From positions 2,604,001 through 2,668,000 of the forward strand of contig JAULSU010000006.1 in assembly GCA_030512335.1 (NCBI GenBank): a DNA stretch of 64,000 nt, read 5' to 3'. Within the stretch, counting starts at the first letter, position 1. Each line of letters opens with the position of its first letter. The notes under the pieces were generated by a model, which was not told the origin of the DNA, did not search any database, and worked only from the letters and a program-made list of their open reading frames with translations. Source of the stretch: Immersiella caudata (Eukaryota; Ascomycota; Sordariomycetes; Sordariales; Lasiosphaeriaceae). A program made the position numbers and the translations under genes. This document shows, piece by piece, positions 43,201-57,022 of the stretch.

Positions 43201-46200
43201 CAACACGGCAACTGCCACCTGCGAGGACTCGGTGACTTGGGAACTACCGATGGTTGCTGCCACTCAAGCCAAGACGCTTGAGAGAGTCTCGGATCAGCGC
43301 GGGGCCCTCGGCGACGTCGGACAACAAGCCAGAAGGCAGCACAAGGTTGCGCTATTAGGCTCGAGAAGAGAAGGGTTGAGCGGCCTTCCGTACCGCAAAC
43401 ACGCAACCCGTGAGCGGTGTATCGTCACGACGCTGATATCAGCAGTTCGGCTGGGGCCCACGGGAAGGACCTGCCAACCCGTATCAACCTGTTGAGGGCT
43501 TCGGAAGTGTGTGTGTGTGTGGTGGGCAGCAAAGTGTGCTGCTAGCGGTTCTCGCTTCTCGCTTCTCACCCTTTGTCGAGCCACGTCGATTTTCGATGAG
43601 CGCTTTCTGCTCGAATCAGCCGCCGTAAACTGCTCGGACCTCTTCCTGGTCCGGGCATCCAGCTCTGAGCGCGAATTGCGACCCCCATATCCGCGCGCCA
43701 GTCGGTTGTCCCCTTGGTTGCGACCTGTGGCTGGATAGGTACCAGGAGCAGCCGCGCAACAAAAGCAGGTAACCTTGTGCTAAGCAGCTCCAGCCTTGCC
43801 TGTCCCTCAGCTGTGCCGTTGCCTTTGGACCAGTCCACGCTATCTCTCCGTTTTGGCTTTCCATAGTGCTTCCATGCCCCCGCGTAGAAGAGCCCGGCGT
43901 CTTGAAGACGATGCGGTCGCTCAGAGAGGCGTCGCAGGGCTAGGATTGAACACGACTCAGCTGGAACAAACCAACACTCCTGCTCGCTTCTCTGTAAGCC
44001 GATTCGCAGCTTGCCATCCGAACAAGTGTTTCTAGTCCCTCGACTCTGGCGGCGACGCCAGCGAATAGGCGCTGCCCGCTGCCATATCGCGATTGCCGGG
44101 TCATATCGCCTCTTTTATTATGTCGGGTTGCTGGGAAAGCGCCTTAATATGGGAAAATACTCGTGGCGTCCAGAGGACGAGGGGTGTGCGCCCAGTGAGC
44201 CAGCCTTGGCACGGTTATGCACCCACGCCTCTGTCTGTCTCCCCCAGGCGGCCTGCTGCAAGCCCGCCGGGCTAGGCCAATCTGGGGCTTCTCTTCGCCT
44301 GGTTTCTGTTGGTCATCAAGGGCGGCGCGGGATTCGGGAGGGGGATGGAATGTGAATTTAGCCAACGCTGACAGCCCAGGCGATGAGGTTGACGGTCTCT
44401 GCTGGAAAATCGTCATGATGAAGACGACACTGTGCCGCCATAAGCTAGCAGCTGCCAAATTGTTTGCTGCCTGCGCGATCACAGAAGTTCAACGCTCCCG
44501 ATTCAGGCCAAATGCGTCTTGCTCAGGCCCCTTCTCCCAAGAACGCCCCTGTGCGACGGTGCTATCAGGGCCATGTTCGCAGCTTTGGTTCAGCCTGCCC
44601 GGGCTTTGCGGGACCGCCGTAGCAGCAAGTCGCCGCCTATCAGGAATTCTGCGGCGCCCACGGACGACCGAGTTGTGTTCTCTCCCGTCCTCCGTGTGCG
44701 TCTGTGGACGGATGAGCCGTTCATCGGAGACGTGCAAGCTCAGAACCCCGCGGCCAGAGCTTTTTTTCGCAGCAGGTCAAGACGGCAGCCAATGCATGGG
44801 GCACCACCGCTCAGTCAGGGTCGGCCCTGGGGATGCAGCCAGCACGCGCGCTGCGCATGCACATGTACGGCGGGGAGGTGTGGTGTCTTCGCGTGTGTCC
44901 GCACTGCGGCGAAGGTGTGTGGGTGTGGGTGCAAAGTCGGTGGTACACTGCTGAGGTGCTACTGCTGCTGCTGCTCATCTTCATTGCTGTATGGTTCCTG
45001 GAGTGCGGATAGTTTGCCTTGCAGGTATCGTCTGAACCGTCGCCGCTATGGGTCCCTGTGCGTTCCCACCACCAACAAAGAGGGGAGGAGGGGTTATGCG
45101 GACGATTTCAACTCGGCATCCACTTTTTTTTGGGTCGATGTTTTGGCCAGCGATGGCAAGGAGAGGCAGTCAATGGCGAGCTAGAGCTGAGAGCTTAGGA
45201 CACCTTAGGTTCAGCCAGAAAAACGACGGCAAAGAAACGAAATTTCCGGGAAACAGTTTCATCCCCACACAGCGATATCATAGCTGGGCCCGATGCGTTT
45301 CTTCGTCCTCTTGAGCCAAACGCAGCCGGAAGAGCTGCCAACACAAGTATCCGCACCGTATGCTGCAATGCAAGATGGATGCAAAAGTAATGTAAGGAGG
45401 CAGGTAGCTCTCCGCAGTACTACGCACATGGGGTTCCGGGAGTTACCAGCAAGGCGCCGCGGTTCGTCAACATTCACGACGTCAGGCTTGTTAGGGTTTC
45501 TCTGCCTCGGGGCCCATGAACAGCCATACCTTGGCCTGCTGCAGGCCTTGCGCCGGCTCCAGGGACGACTTCACGTTGACGGAGCCCTGATGTCAGGGCG
45601 AGAATAAGGTCGGGACTAGCACAACGGCGCCGCGCCTTTTCCCCAGGGCCGCCGTTGCAGCAAACAGCCGACTAGTTCCAAAGCCTGCGATGCGAACATT
45701 GTGGCCATGCAGCTACCGGCGTCTCCCATAAGTATTATCGCTCTACAATCAAGTTCGGTTCGTTCCTGAGTTGCGCACGCCAAAGACCGAGCAGGTCGTT
45801 CGTCGGCTGCCAGCGCAAGGGGCAAGAAACCGACAGCCGAGCGTCGGGGCCGCCGCCCTGCCCGTCTCCCCGTCAAGGTAGGCTTATTTAGCTCGTCTAC
45901 CAAGCTTGTTCTCACCGTTGAGTAACTGATAACGGCAATCCGTAATCGAAACCCGCTGACAGCCCGACCTCGCAGAAAACTCTGCAACGTCGAGCCAGCG
46001 GCTTGAGTGACGAGGAGGTTGGAAAAGGAGATCCGATGTTGGCCAGTGCGCTCGAAATTTTTGCCCTGACTACGGAAAGTACAGTGCGAAGGCCCAGAAT
46101 TCTCGGGGGCACCCGTTCTGGGGGCCTTTTTAGTTGCTCTTCAGCGGCCCCTTTCAACACAGGGGCAGTGTGAGGGGGAGTCCGCACTGGCTACAGTCTT

Positions 46201-46770
46201 CCGTTCCCCGCCCAGTCAAACCGGGGGGAGCACGAGCTAGGTCCACCCCAAGCCAAGATTCCTCCCACAGCTTCCAAGCCCAATACCCACACTGAGAAAG
46301 TCAATTGCCTTTTGGCCTGGTGGATTCCCAACCACGCCGCTTTTTTCCTCTTCTCTCGCGGAGCCAAACGCCTCCACCAGAAACCGGCATGTCTCGTGAG
46401 AGACACGATTCCATGAACACACGACGGCTTGGCCCACGTGAGCTGACTTCCTCCTGTGTCTCACAACGAGCGAGAAAATTGGCCCCCTCCCGAGCGGGGT
46501 TGGTTGGGCTCAGTGCTGACCGTCACGACCAGTTGCGTGGAATCGAATGCCTGTCTCCCTGTGTGGGGGCCGACAGCTGCGTGTCTGCATGCATGGGGTC
46601 GGTAGGTGTGCCCTCCATCTGCTTCTACGGTAGATGTGAGGTTTTGGAGCCCGCAGCATGTACGGCTCATGAGGCGCCATGCACGATTCCGGCAGAGCTC
46701 CCCTGCAACACGCTGCGGTTCTGGCGATTTCAGACACTTCCTCCTGGCTCCCCCGAAAGAACCAGAGCGT
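40229..46770. other. Gene-poor stuA upstream region, part 1
   Basis: About 6.5 kb with no recognisable protein. The longest frame (41613-40582, minus) is biased and has no domain; it overlaps equally long frames on the other strand. Because stuA genes often have long leaders with introns and upstream frames, part of this interval is probably untranslated leader and promoter of stuA, reading left. I could not place the first exon. Confidence 0.4.
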
Positions 46771-47243
46771 GATCTTTGCTCGGAAATTCGCTCCTGAAAT
46801 CGGCCACTCGGTCAAGATTTCAATAAGCTATACAGACCCACTCTGAACGGTTCTGAAAAGTCCAAAATGTGGGTCACTGGAAGAACAAGCGCTTTTGTTT
46901 TACACTGTGAATAAAAATAAATCGGAAAAAAAAGGATTTTTTTTTATTAAATAGATTTTAAAAATTCTTGTATATTTTGATTCTTCAATTACTTTTATTA
47001 TTTATAGTTATTATAAAATCAAACGCCCAGGTGTTTTTCAAAGTCGAAATAGGTGGGGAATGAAGGATTTGGAAAGTCGACTGATGCGTGCGATTTGATT
47101 GGTTAAATAGTAATTATGGGGCAGTGAAATTCAGGGGGTGTTCAGAAGACGATTTCCGAGCGATTTTCACCCGAACGGAAAAGATCAGGCCTCGGGCGAA
47201 GGCCTTCTGAATCTTTCCGACAGTCGATTTCCGAGCAAAAGAT
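46771..47243. repeat. Possible MITE with AT-rich core
   Basis: Left end ATCTTTGCTCGGAAAT (from 46772), right end reverse complement ATCTTTTGCTCGGAAAT (to 47243), a 16-bp inverted repeat with one indel. A further inverted copy of GCTCGGAAATCG lies at about 47147-47159. The interior (about 46900-47030) is strongly AT-rich, unlike its surroundings. No target duplication could be confirmed and no coding sequence is present. Confidence 0.4.
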
Positions 47244-50200
47244 AGCCCTTTGGTGGTCTGATCGCCTTCATCTTGAAAGGAGGTGACAAGTCTTGACACC
47301 CGTCAACGGGTCAGGCTCGGCACACGCCCTACCGTCGCCAGTTTGGACGAGGGGGCCCTCAGAGCGAAGCTCCTGAATTGGACTCATTGGCCGAATACAG
47401 GGACCCCGATTGAGCGAGCCGGGCTCAGCAGCGTCTCTTTGGCCCGGACCGCCCATTCTAGACGCAGGCGACGCGTCCGTCAGGAGAGAGGGACAGTCGA
47501 CGTCGTGGCCACCGTTGACCTGCCAAAAGAGCCTCAGTCGGGAAGTCGCCGCCACTCGTGGCCACTTGAGAGAGGCCGAAACGGGAACCACTTGACTTTG
47601 AAGCCCTCACGGCCCTCAACCAAGACTCCGTTCCGAGCGACTCCCTGCCGTTGTTTCATCGAGCAACACTAGTCCGCAGCCCCATACTGGAGCTTCGCGT
47701 CTGATAGGATCAACGCAGACGTCGCTCTCGGAACAATCCTCTTGTTCCCTTGCCACAATTGGCATCGGCCAGCCGTCACCACCAACCGTCATCGCGCCTT
47801 TCGTCGTTTCAGCCTGTGAGCTCGTTACACAGGCACTTTCTTTCGGGCTTCTCAGGGGGCATCAACCGCCACTTCCACCCATCTGTTCTTTAGCCGGATC
47901 GCCAAACTCTTCTCAGGGGGACCCGACTCGCTGGAGCTTAGAGTTGATTGCGCAGCGCCTTGTGAGAAAAGGGGCACAACCCATACCAGATCCCTATCCT
48001 GACACCCGGTGCAGAAAACGCGGGATCTTGGTCACTCAGGGCATGCGGACAGCGGTGGCGTCTCCCAGCCATTGGTGACGCTGAACACCAGAAACCAGTC
48101 ATCTCTTCTCAGGCCTCCTCGCAGCCTGGTTGTCCAGGTGCCCCAGCATGTGCTTATCCGCTCACACATCTTGATGCAGTCAAGCTGAGCCTCATGCCTC
48201 ATCTGCATGACATGGGCATCAGCCCAGTTCGGTAATCGGCCCACGTGAGAATTCGCGTCCGGCGAGCATGATGCGTCCTGTATCTTGCGGTTTGTCTTCT
48301 GGTCAATGCTTTTCGACGCCTGTGAGGTCGACAACCTGGCCCGAAAACGCGGGGGGCTGTTCGAGACGCTTTACGACGCTTCGACCCACCAACAGGCCCT
48401 ATGTATTACCGATCATGTTCGATGCGGATCTAGAAATCGACAACAGGCTGCACCTCATGCACGCGTGGGTGCGCTTTCCTCCAGCAGGCTGGGATGACAA
48501 CCAGCTGCTCGGGCTCAAAACAATGCCATGCGCCAATTTTGTGGGCTTTTTTTCTCCGATATTCCAGCAAACTTGCATGGAAGCTTGGGCGTCGCTGGCA
48601 CAAGCCCACCCCATACTGTCGACAGACACCAGAGTGAAGAGTAGGAGACCGACAATATCAGGGGGCAAGAACCTCATCGGCAGAACAATAGCCGGCATAA
48701 GTGTAACTGACACCGCTGCGTCCTCAAACTGGGCTGAAATTCCAACTACAGCACTCACTTGTCGCAACAGGTGTGTATGGTTTGCTCGCCCGCCGGTGAG
48801 CATTCACGACATTCCAGCATCCCTATTTCCTAGCTAGAGCTGAAGCTTGGGCCGATCAGCAGGGATCCTGGGTCGAGAGGACAGACAACACTTGCATGAG
48901 GCCAAATGCACAGCGGCTATGTGCTTGTGCGTCTGAGATGCAGCCAATTGCGGCGGTCCAAGTTGACCATGGGGAGCGCCGTGATGGGGGTTCTCGGTGT
49001 TTCAGCTTGTCGCTTTTTGTCGCTCTGCTCCTCTCCCGTCACGGGCCCGCTCCCTCCTCTGGCATCGCCTGGCATTCGTTACTTACCAACGTCCCTCCAG
49101 GCTTCCGACACCCCCGCCTGTGGCTCACCGAACTGAAGCCCCAGCGCGCCGGTGAGGTTCCATGGCGTCGTTGGAAGCCCAGCCCCGTCACACACATTAG
49201 CCTTCCCGTGATCTCCGCAAGTTTGGGTGCGCATCGAAGACCGGAACAACAGCATCGTGATCACCCAGATCGCCGACAAGCACCACTGCCTGAAAATGAT
49301 GCCAAATGGGGAAGGCTAGTCGGGCATGTCCTGTCGGCGGAGGCGACAATCGATAAGCTTGCAAACAACATCTACGAACACCTTCGAGACAGCTGCCGAT
49401 TTGTCTGTTGCTGGGTGTCGCGATAGCAGACGAGGTGTCGGTGAATGCAGAGCACCACAGCGGCTTCCCCCTCCCTGTCCGTTCGGGTTTGGCTTTATCT
49501 TCCCGCGCCAACTTGGAGTGGGATGTGGTACGAAACCGCGCTGCAATCAGCCCAATCAGCGCTCACCACGTCTTCGAGCCCACACCACATCGTGAGCCTG
49601 AGGAGGTGGCCTGGCGACTCCTATCCATTCAATTCTCCGCACGAGGGGAAGCTGACTTCCGGTCGATTCCTCTCGCCATCGCCAGCGCACCTGTCCAATT
49701 GACTACAGCCAGACCGGCGGGAGCTTGTCGCCAAAGCCGAGGGTCTCGCCTCTTGGTTTACTCTCGATTTCGACGCTTTAGAAGCTCTCAGCCCTCTTTT
49801 CGTCCTTCGAACCCTAGGCGAACCCGGATCATGCAAACCATAGGCACCGCGGCTTCACACACCTTCGCTTTTGGCCTCTCATTCGCTGGAGGCTATGCTG
49901 CATGTGCGGACCGTTTTCCGCCTTACATGGCTGCCAAGGTTGAGAGGGTGGAGTGCTGTGAGTGGTGGGGAGGCCGGCACCTTGAGAACCGTGAGAGCCT
50001 ACAGTGCGGGCCGGGACGCCCAAGAGCGACATCGCGTCTCTGCTGGCAGGCTGTCAACTCTCGTCGACTTACCGTTGCGCGCCGGTCGAACACCAGACTT
50101 GAGATGGACTTCCCCCCAATGGCGGCTGCAGCAGGCGGACTTCTTCCAGATGCACAACATCACAGCGCTGGGTTTTGTATCCAGACCCATGGAGATTTTT

Positions 50201-52233
50201 TCTCATGGCCTGGATTTAGCCTTTTTTCCTGTTCATATCAGGATAGAGTGCGCTGGGCATTGTACCCTGGGTTGCTCTGGATTCTGATGCCTCAAACCCG
50301 TCTTCGCGCGCAGCTTGCAGCGATGCTTGTTCTGAGTCGGCTTGGCGCTCTGCAGAAGCGCGCTTACGCAGTGCACATCTTAAGAACTAGGTACTTCGCA
50401 GCGCCGCTACGCCGATTTATATCCAGGCAAAAGTAACATGCCGGGCTCCCTGTGTGTCGCCCCCACCGACAGCAATTTGCTCCGGGACACATTGCGGTCA
50501 TTAGACGCCAGCTACTGCGCAACACCAGCAGTATCTTCCGCGTGGACGACACCGAAAACTTTGCTTCCGGACGTCGACTGGAAGCCTAGCATCGCGACGC
50601 TCCGGACGGGTACGTCCCCCGGTTATCGGCCTCGCACTGTGCATATCCGGGACTGGTTAGCCTGGCGCTCACACCGCTACTTTGAGCCATTTAGATCAAC
50701 CCCTCCCCTGTCTGGGGGTGGAGGGGGAGACGGGGGGGGGGGGGGAGTTGACGCTTTTCTTCAATCCAGAAAGATCGCACATTTGATATCGCTCAAAAGG
50801 TTTGCCGCGGCCAATGAATTGCGCGCAACTGAAGGCGGGATCCCGTTCGGCGATTATCCAAGGAAAACCAGCAATTCCGTTTATTATGAAGAGCTGACGA
50901 ACAGGCGCTCTCTCTCGACATCCGAATCAGCGCTGTCTCGGCTCACGTGGAGGCCTGATGGGAGGGGTTGACGAGAGGATGACAGAAACGTGGACCGCTG
51001 TGGTGCAATCGCTCTACCCTGTTAGCAAATTAGAAAAACGGATTCTGGTCAACTGGATTTGTTCACTTCAGCTGTGCCGCCAGTGCATCATATGCACAAT
51101 TATTCCTCTCGGCATTTTCCTCGCTCTTCCCCGCCCGGCTCTCGGCTGGCTCTCGCTCCTTCAGCATCCGAGGAAGAAAACTCGACAGAGAAAAAAATGC
51201 AATTCTCAGCACACACCCACCCGCGCTATCTGTCAATATTGGACCCGGCTTCTCATTCCGGTCCCGTAGCATGTGCGATGCCGCAGCGGACCCGTCGGCA
51301 TCACGGCCTTGCGCTGCGATACGGCGCCGGTGGTTGGGGTTCTTTTCAGTGGGGCATCAGGATCGCAGAGGTTGACGGCTCGAGCCCCAAGTGGACCGAT
51401 GCCTTTGCCGCCCTTCCCCGCCAAGCATGCCTTTCCATCGTCCACGGTCGTGGCCTTTCTTAAGAGGATGTCTTTTCTCCCGTGCCAACGCGCAGCGACG
51501 GAAAAGGGGAGAATGCGTCGAGCTAAGCTTCTAGCAACCTCTCTGTATTGGAAGGGCATGTCTCTGTCTCGGTAAGGTATGTATGTGTGCGCTGGCAGCT
51601 CTCGAGCAACATCGTGGTGCTCAACAGAAAGGGCCTCAAAAAAAATATCGCCTCCCCCACTCATGCCATCGACGCCTTGCAGCCGTCGCCCGCACAGTTC
51701 TTCCTTTCTCGGAGGCAGTGATGCGGGGCTGCGGGGAGCCTGCCGCCAGAGCTTCAAGCCATTGCCAGCCAGGATTTTCTGGCCCCGGTCGCCTCTTCAC
51801 GAAGAGGCTACAGAGTGCTCAGCACGGAATACGCTATGGTGAATGAAGCAGGCAACGTGTCTGGTCCTCTTCCGCAGTCGTTCCAGAGTCCGGAAGGAGG
51901 GGAACATTGGATGCGATGGAGCAGAAGTCCGTGGCAGCTTCGATGGCTGGCAGTGTTCTCGCTACTTGCACCTGAGCCGCTGCTGTGCTTCTTGAGCGGG
52001 AGGCTGCACCGCATGGAAGTCGGGTTCCCGGAATACCCACTCGTTTTGCAGGTATTATATCCCTACACTAGATCAGTGACGAGCGGACCGCTCGACCTGC
52101 AGCATTACCCTGTGTGCGAGATCTTTCGGTCCAAGATCCCAGGTATTGCAAGCCCGGCACCCAGCAGACTACCGCGAGCCCCTACCGGCAGCCGAATTCT
52201 CCCTGATATGGGACATGACAAGTCACAGGCAGA

Positions 52234-52259
52234 GGGGGGGGGGGGGGGGGGGGGGGGGG
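52234..52259 (+). repeat. 26-base G homopolymer
   Basis: Uninterrupted run of 26 G, the longest of four long G runs in the window (others at 25361-25375, 33611-33622, 50732-50745). All four are G on the plus strand. Confidence 0.95.
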
Positions 52260-54872
52260 CGGGGGCATCGGCAACCATCACTGGCCCGTCAAGACTGTCG
52301 TTCATTCAAGCACATCACGGCATCCTTGCTTTGCAAATCTGGAGATGGGGGCTGCCTGGCCAGACTGGCAGGCTAGTCACCCAATCCGCAGGCGGTGCTC
52401 ACACCTGCCCCTCCTGGCCCAAGCTGCCCACAAATCCCCAACGCACCCAACCCAGCGCGCCAGCGAGACACAACCAGACGCAAGTATGATTCGCATATGC
52501 TGCCATTCCTGTCTTGACCATTCTCAGCTCAACTTGCTTCTGCCTGCTCGCTGCAGCTCGTGCCTTGAACCTGCGTTACCGAGCCGGGGCCCGGCGCTCT
52601 CTTCTGTCGCGCTGCGGCGGTCCGCCGTGCACGCCGACGACTGCGAAATGCGAAGTGGTATCAGACAACTCTTTCATCCAACCTGGTCTTTCTTGTGCAA
52701 CACGGCCGGGCCTCGCCGACAAATGAAGCCGAGCAGAAAAAAGGGATGATGAGAGGCACGGCACGTCCTCTCGCCGTCAAGCCAGCCACTGGGGTGGCTT
52801 GCTCGGATAACTGACCGGCCGAGCAAGGCCCATGATGGACACATCCCGCCCCCGTCGACAAACCAACGACACAACCACCACCGCTGAGAGGAGAGAGGCA
52901 CAACTGCCTATCTTCCCGGGAGCTGGCCATCACTATCGCGGGCATTAATCCCGACCCTTAGCATGCGCCCGCCCCCCTAATGCCAGAGCGGGACGGGGAC
53001 GGCGGGCATTAGGCGCCAGCAGCATCTCGTATGCCTGCCGGTTCCACGGCTGGGTGGTCTTCAACCAGGTGGGTGGGAAACAATTGTGCAGCGTGGATAA
53101 AAAAGCCATGTCGAGAGCCGCCTAGCAGACGGCGTAAAAGGTACAGTGCAGTCTTGGGGCATTTATCCAAGACCCCAGCGCGAAAAGGAGACGTCAGGAT
53201 CTCTGCTGCGGTTGATGCACAAGAGCCTGGCGATCATCACCCGCATCGTCGTCGGTCGTCTGCCATGGCGGCAGTCGAGCGAGTGACCCGCATTGTGAAG
53301 TGCACGTACCCAGACCCTCACCCCCCGAACAAAGACGCGGACGGTACGATAGACCCCGCGATAGCCGATGGCCGACGGATGGGGCATGCGGTGTGTGTCG
53401 CTTCTGGCAGTTGACATTGACACCTGCTTCTTCCACTGGGGAGGAAGTTCCCCTCCCCTTCCCTTGTCATTACTTGACTTTGACTGCGGCTCCGATACTG
53501 TCACTCACGCACACACGCCCCCTCCCTCTTTTTTCGGCTTCCCCAGCGCAACTTACGCTACAGCAGCAGGGCCCTGCTAGGTGGCATGGTACGGGGGAGC
53601 GGGAAAGGGAGGGGGGGGGGCTACATCGTTAGCGGCAAGGACGCGGGCGAGCCTTGCCTGTCTGGACTTTTAAGGTCGCCGAGATGGGGTTGCAGAACCG
53701 AACTTGGTGAGGAGAGGTTGCGGCCTTGGCGTGCGGGCGGGTTGGGATTTGGATCCATTCGTCCTTGGATGATGGGATCAAATCGAGAGTCGGAGAAGGG
53801 GATTTTGGTGTCTCTGAGTAAGGCACGTCCGATTTGGGAATCTTCTTCGCTGGATATCCGATCTTGATTCGACGATGGGGAGGGTTATGCAAGTCTTGGG
53901 ATTGGGTGCCTAGAGGAAAGTTCCAAGGAAAGGGGGCAAAAGGAGGGGGAGATACCAGATAGAGATGATACCGTGGATTTGGGGGTTGGGTTAGGTTGGG
54001 GCGCTCGAGCCTGTCGGCGGGTAAGAGGTAAGAAAAGAAACAGAGCAGGGTGTGCTTGGTCGCTCGAAAAGAGGGGTCGATTGTCTGCCTAGGAAAGTTT
54101 CCCGTTTGAACGAGGACAAGAACGAACAAAGAGCGCTTGTGTTTGGTGGTGGACCGTGGTTGTGGTGGTGGTGGTTGTGGGGGTGATTCTTTTCGATGGA
54201 GGCAGAGAGAGTGGCCTCCTCGGGGGGAGGGACGCGGAATGCGAGCGGGCACGGGCTATGCTACAAGGAGGGGGCGCAAGGCGCAAGGGTAGGGGTTTGG
54301 TGAGTTGACGCTTGGCGGGGAGGCCAGATCCTCTCTTTGCGATCAAAGATGTGATATCAGGATAGGGCATGAATATGATGGACGGCGATCTATCTAGCCT
54401 CACCGTCTTGACAGGATGTTTTTTTTTGTTTCTTTTCAAGGTACCCCGGACAGCGGGGAGACCCTGCTGCTGCTGCTCCTGCTGATGCACTGCGAAGGAA
54501 AGGCAATGCAAGGTGGGAAACGCATTGCGGGCAGCGGCGGGGAGCTTGGGGCGGGTGCATGAACACCCTCCAACAGTGGCGACGGGGGGTGGGCAACGCG
54601 GCATGATCAATATGAGGAGGTTGTATGGGCATCATCACAGCCGCCAGACGCTAGTCATTTGCTGGGGTTCTTTTTCGAGGGCCATTATCCTGGTCCCGGC
54701 CGGCCTGTGGCCAGGGAACGAACGAGGGTGGCAAGGGGCGCTATGGGATAGGGACGGGGAAGAGAGGATGAGGAGATGAAAGGGGCGGGGACGGCTCATC
54801 ATATGGGCGGGAGTATCTCGGGGCAAAGGTAAAGGCGGACGGGCATCCGGAAGGGCAGTTGTTTGAGGGATC

Positions 54873-54874
<2 letters not shown>

Positions 54875-54921
<47 letters not shown>
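54875..54921 (+). repeat. (GA)n microsatellite
   Basis: About 23 perfect GA units in a row, within non-coding sequence. Confidence 0.95.
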
Positions 54922-54923
<2 letters not shown>

Positions 54924-56087
54924 CGAGAATCGTATTGTTGCGCAGTCCGCGCTTTGCAAAGTGGAGGTGGTGTTCTTTTCACGCACGCGAAGTAGATACC
55001 CGAGGAGGGAGGGGACTTGATCAGACACCAAGCGACGGCAAGGTTGCAGCGGGCTGCGGCGGTAAATCTGGGTAGGTAAAACTAGCGCAAAGATCTCCCT
55101 CAAGCAGAAGGGGGGCACCACACCAATCTCTATGCGCGTCATGGCCCTATGGAAATATGCCCAATGCTGGTGAGAGCGGCCTGTTGGTCGTTGGGCGCAG
55201 CTGCTGCTGCGTGGCGGCTGCAGGCTGGTGGATGTTTCCGCCGAGGGGTGCTTTGATGTTTGGGTTTATTTATACCTGATTTTATAGGGTGCGATGCGAC
55301 GACATGTTGAAGATGCAGAACATCAGTCTATACAGTAACCATGAAAGTAGCGATCTCAACCGTTGGCCAAAGGGAACATGTCCGGTGATCCGTGAGAACG
55401 ACGACATCGGCACGGTGACGAGGCGATGGGTAGCGAGTGCGGCCAGGGTGGCTGAGATGAGCGAGGCAATCTATCGGTCTTTGGGCAGCGCTTGGGATTG
55501 GGGGAGGAATTGCGATGTGGGTGTCATCCTCGAGAGTGGTGTTTTTTTGCGTGTTACATGGGAGGGTATCGCACGGTCTGCTGTGTCGGCAGTTGCTGCT
55601 CCCGTGGACTATTGACAAGTGTAGAAATTGAACAAGGGCCTGGGCGGCCAGCCAGAGCAAACATTCTGCTAGGAAAAGGGGCAAGATAGAGGCACCGACC
55701 GAGCTGCGGCAAGGCAATATCGAGAAGCGACGAGGTGACTCTCTGGACAAAGTGTGGAATTTGAGTTTTGGAAGTGGATTCAGGCAAAAATGCTGCTCAT
55801 GTGACTGCGCGACCAAAGGGCGACAGACGGCTGGTGATGTGCGGAACGAAACGCGTGGTGTCCACCCGTGTGTCGTCACGCTGCCTGGCAACGGTGGACC
55901 TTTGTTTTATGCGCCTTCCTTTGGCGACCAAGAATCTTCACGCTCATTTCCTTTCATCAACTGCTCAATGACAGCAATGAGTTCATGACCAGCGAAAAAT
56001 TGCCCGCATTTCCTTGATACATCATCATTTTGACTGCTCTACACGCCACCAAAACGCTCTAATAGGGGCCAAAAAAAGAAAACAAAA

Positions 56088-57022
56088 ATGCCGCCACCAA
56101 AACCCACCCTCCCCCCAGTAGCCGCCCCTTCCATCGCCCCCTTCGACCCCTGGAACTCCTCCTCAACTGGCCACCAGCGCGCCGAAACCCGCGGCCCCCT
56201 CGGCTGGCGCGGCTCCCGCAACGCAAAAGTCAACGCTCAATTCCGCGCAGGTCCCTCCGGTGGGCCTCGCATCTCCGACACCACCGGTCCCAACGCTGCA
56301 GACTACGATCCAGCCCTCGGCGGGCTCGTCTCCCACGAAGTCCGCGCCCGCGCGACCAACTCCGTGGTGGATATGCTTCGAAATCCGGGGACGATGCTAC
56401 CACCTTCGGCTACGCCTTCTGTGCCGGAGGAGGAGGCGGGTTTGACGGCGGAGGAGAGGCTTATGCTGTCCCGGAAGAGGGAGGACGAGGCTGCTAAGGA
56501 GAGGAAGCAAGAGAGGAAGCAGGAGAGGAAGATCTTTGATGGGTTGGTCATCTACATCAATGGGAGTACGTACCCGCTGGTGGGGGATCTGAGGTTGAAG
56601 CAGCTGCTTGCGGAGAATGGGGCGAGGACGTCGTTGCATTTGGGGAGGAGGCAGGTTACCCATGTCATTCTGGGACGGCCGGGGACGGTCGGGGCAGGTG
56701 CTGGCGGTGGGCTGGCGGCCGGCAAGTTGGAGAGGGAGATACGGCGGGTTGGGGGGTATGGTATCAAGTACGTTGGGGTTGAGTGGTAAGTCCCTTCCCT
56801 CCTCTTCGTATTGTCCGGGTGATGTGCGATGGCGTGGCTGATGGGAATAGGGTTCTGGAAAGCATCAAGGCGGGGAAGCGTCTGCCCGAGGCAAGGTTCG
56901 TCAACCTCAAGATCGCCCCGAGCAGGCAAAAGAGTGTTCTAGGCGTCTTCAGCAGGGTCGAGAGCGCTAAGGCCGAGGGGAGTGCGAAGGAGACATGGTA
57001 TGGGGCGTCTTCCACGAGGTGA
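56088..57022 (+). CDS. Small BRCT-domain protein (Rev1-type BRCT)
   Basis: Two exons, 56088-56785 and 56851-57022, joined in phase across a 65-bp intron (GTAAGT...AATAG), giving 289 residues. The N-terminus is Pro-rich (FDPWNSSSTGHQRAETRGPL), followed by an acidic/basic linker (RKQERKQERKQ-like) and then a single BRCT domain at about 150-255: KIFDGLVIYINGSTYPLVGD, LKQLLAENGARTSLHLGRRQ, VTHVILGRP, KYVGVEWVLESIKAGKRLPE. The conserved VEWVLESIKAG tryptophan helix is intact and is split by the intron. The BRCT resembles that of the translesion polymerase Rev1, but the polymerase part is missing, so it is an independent small protein, probably nuclear and phosphopeptide- or partner-binding. An intact, well-supported gene. 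Confidence 0.85.

Larger units (their letters stand above)
47244..56087. other. Gene-poor stuA upstream region, part 2
   Basis: About 8.8 kb. The longest frame (49408-50436, plus) has no ATG-supported start of note, no domain and long competing frames. G runs of 14 (50732-50745) and 26 (52234-52259) bases occur, and a (GA)n tract at 54875-54921. The last 2.5 kb (53600-56087) is rich in A/G-rich and pyrimidine-rich stretches typical of promoters and leaders. No gene was recognised. Confidence 0.4.

Noticed and set aside
49408..50436. 342-residue plus frame
   Set aside because: No recognisable domain, cysteine- and arginine-rich composition of chance frames in GC-rich DNA, and no splice-compatible partner.
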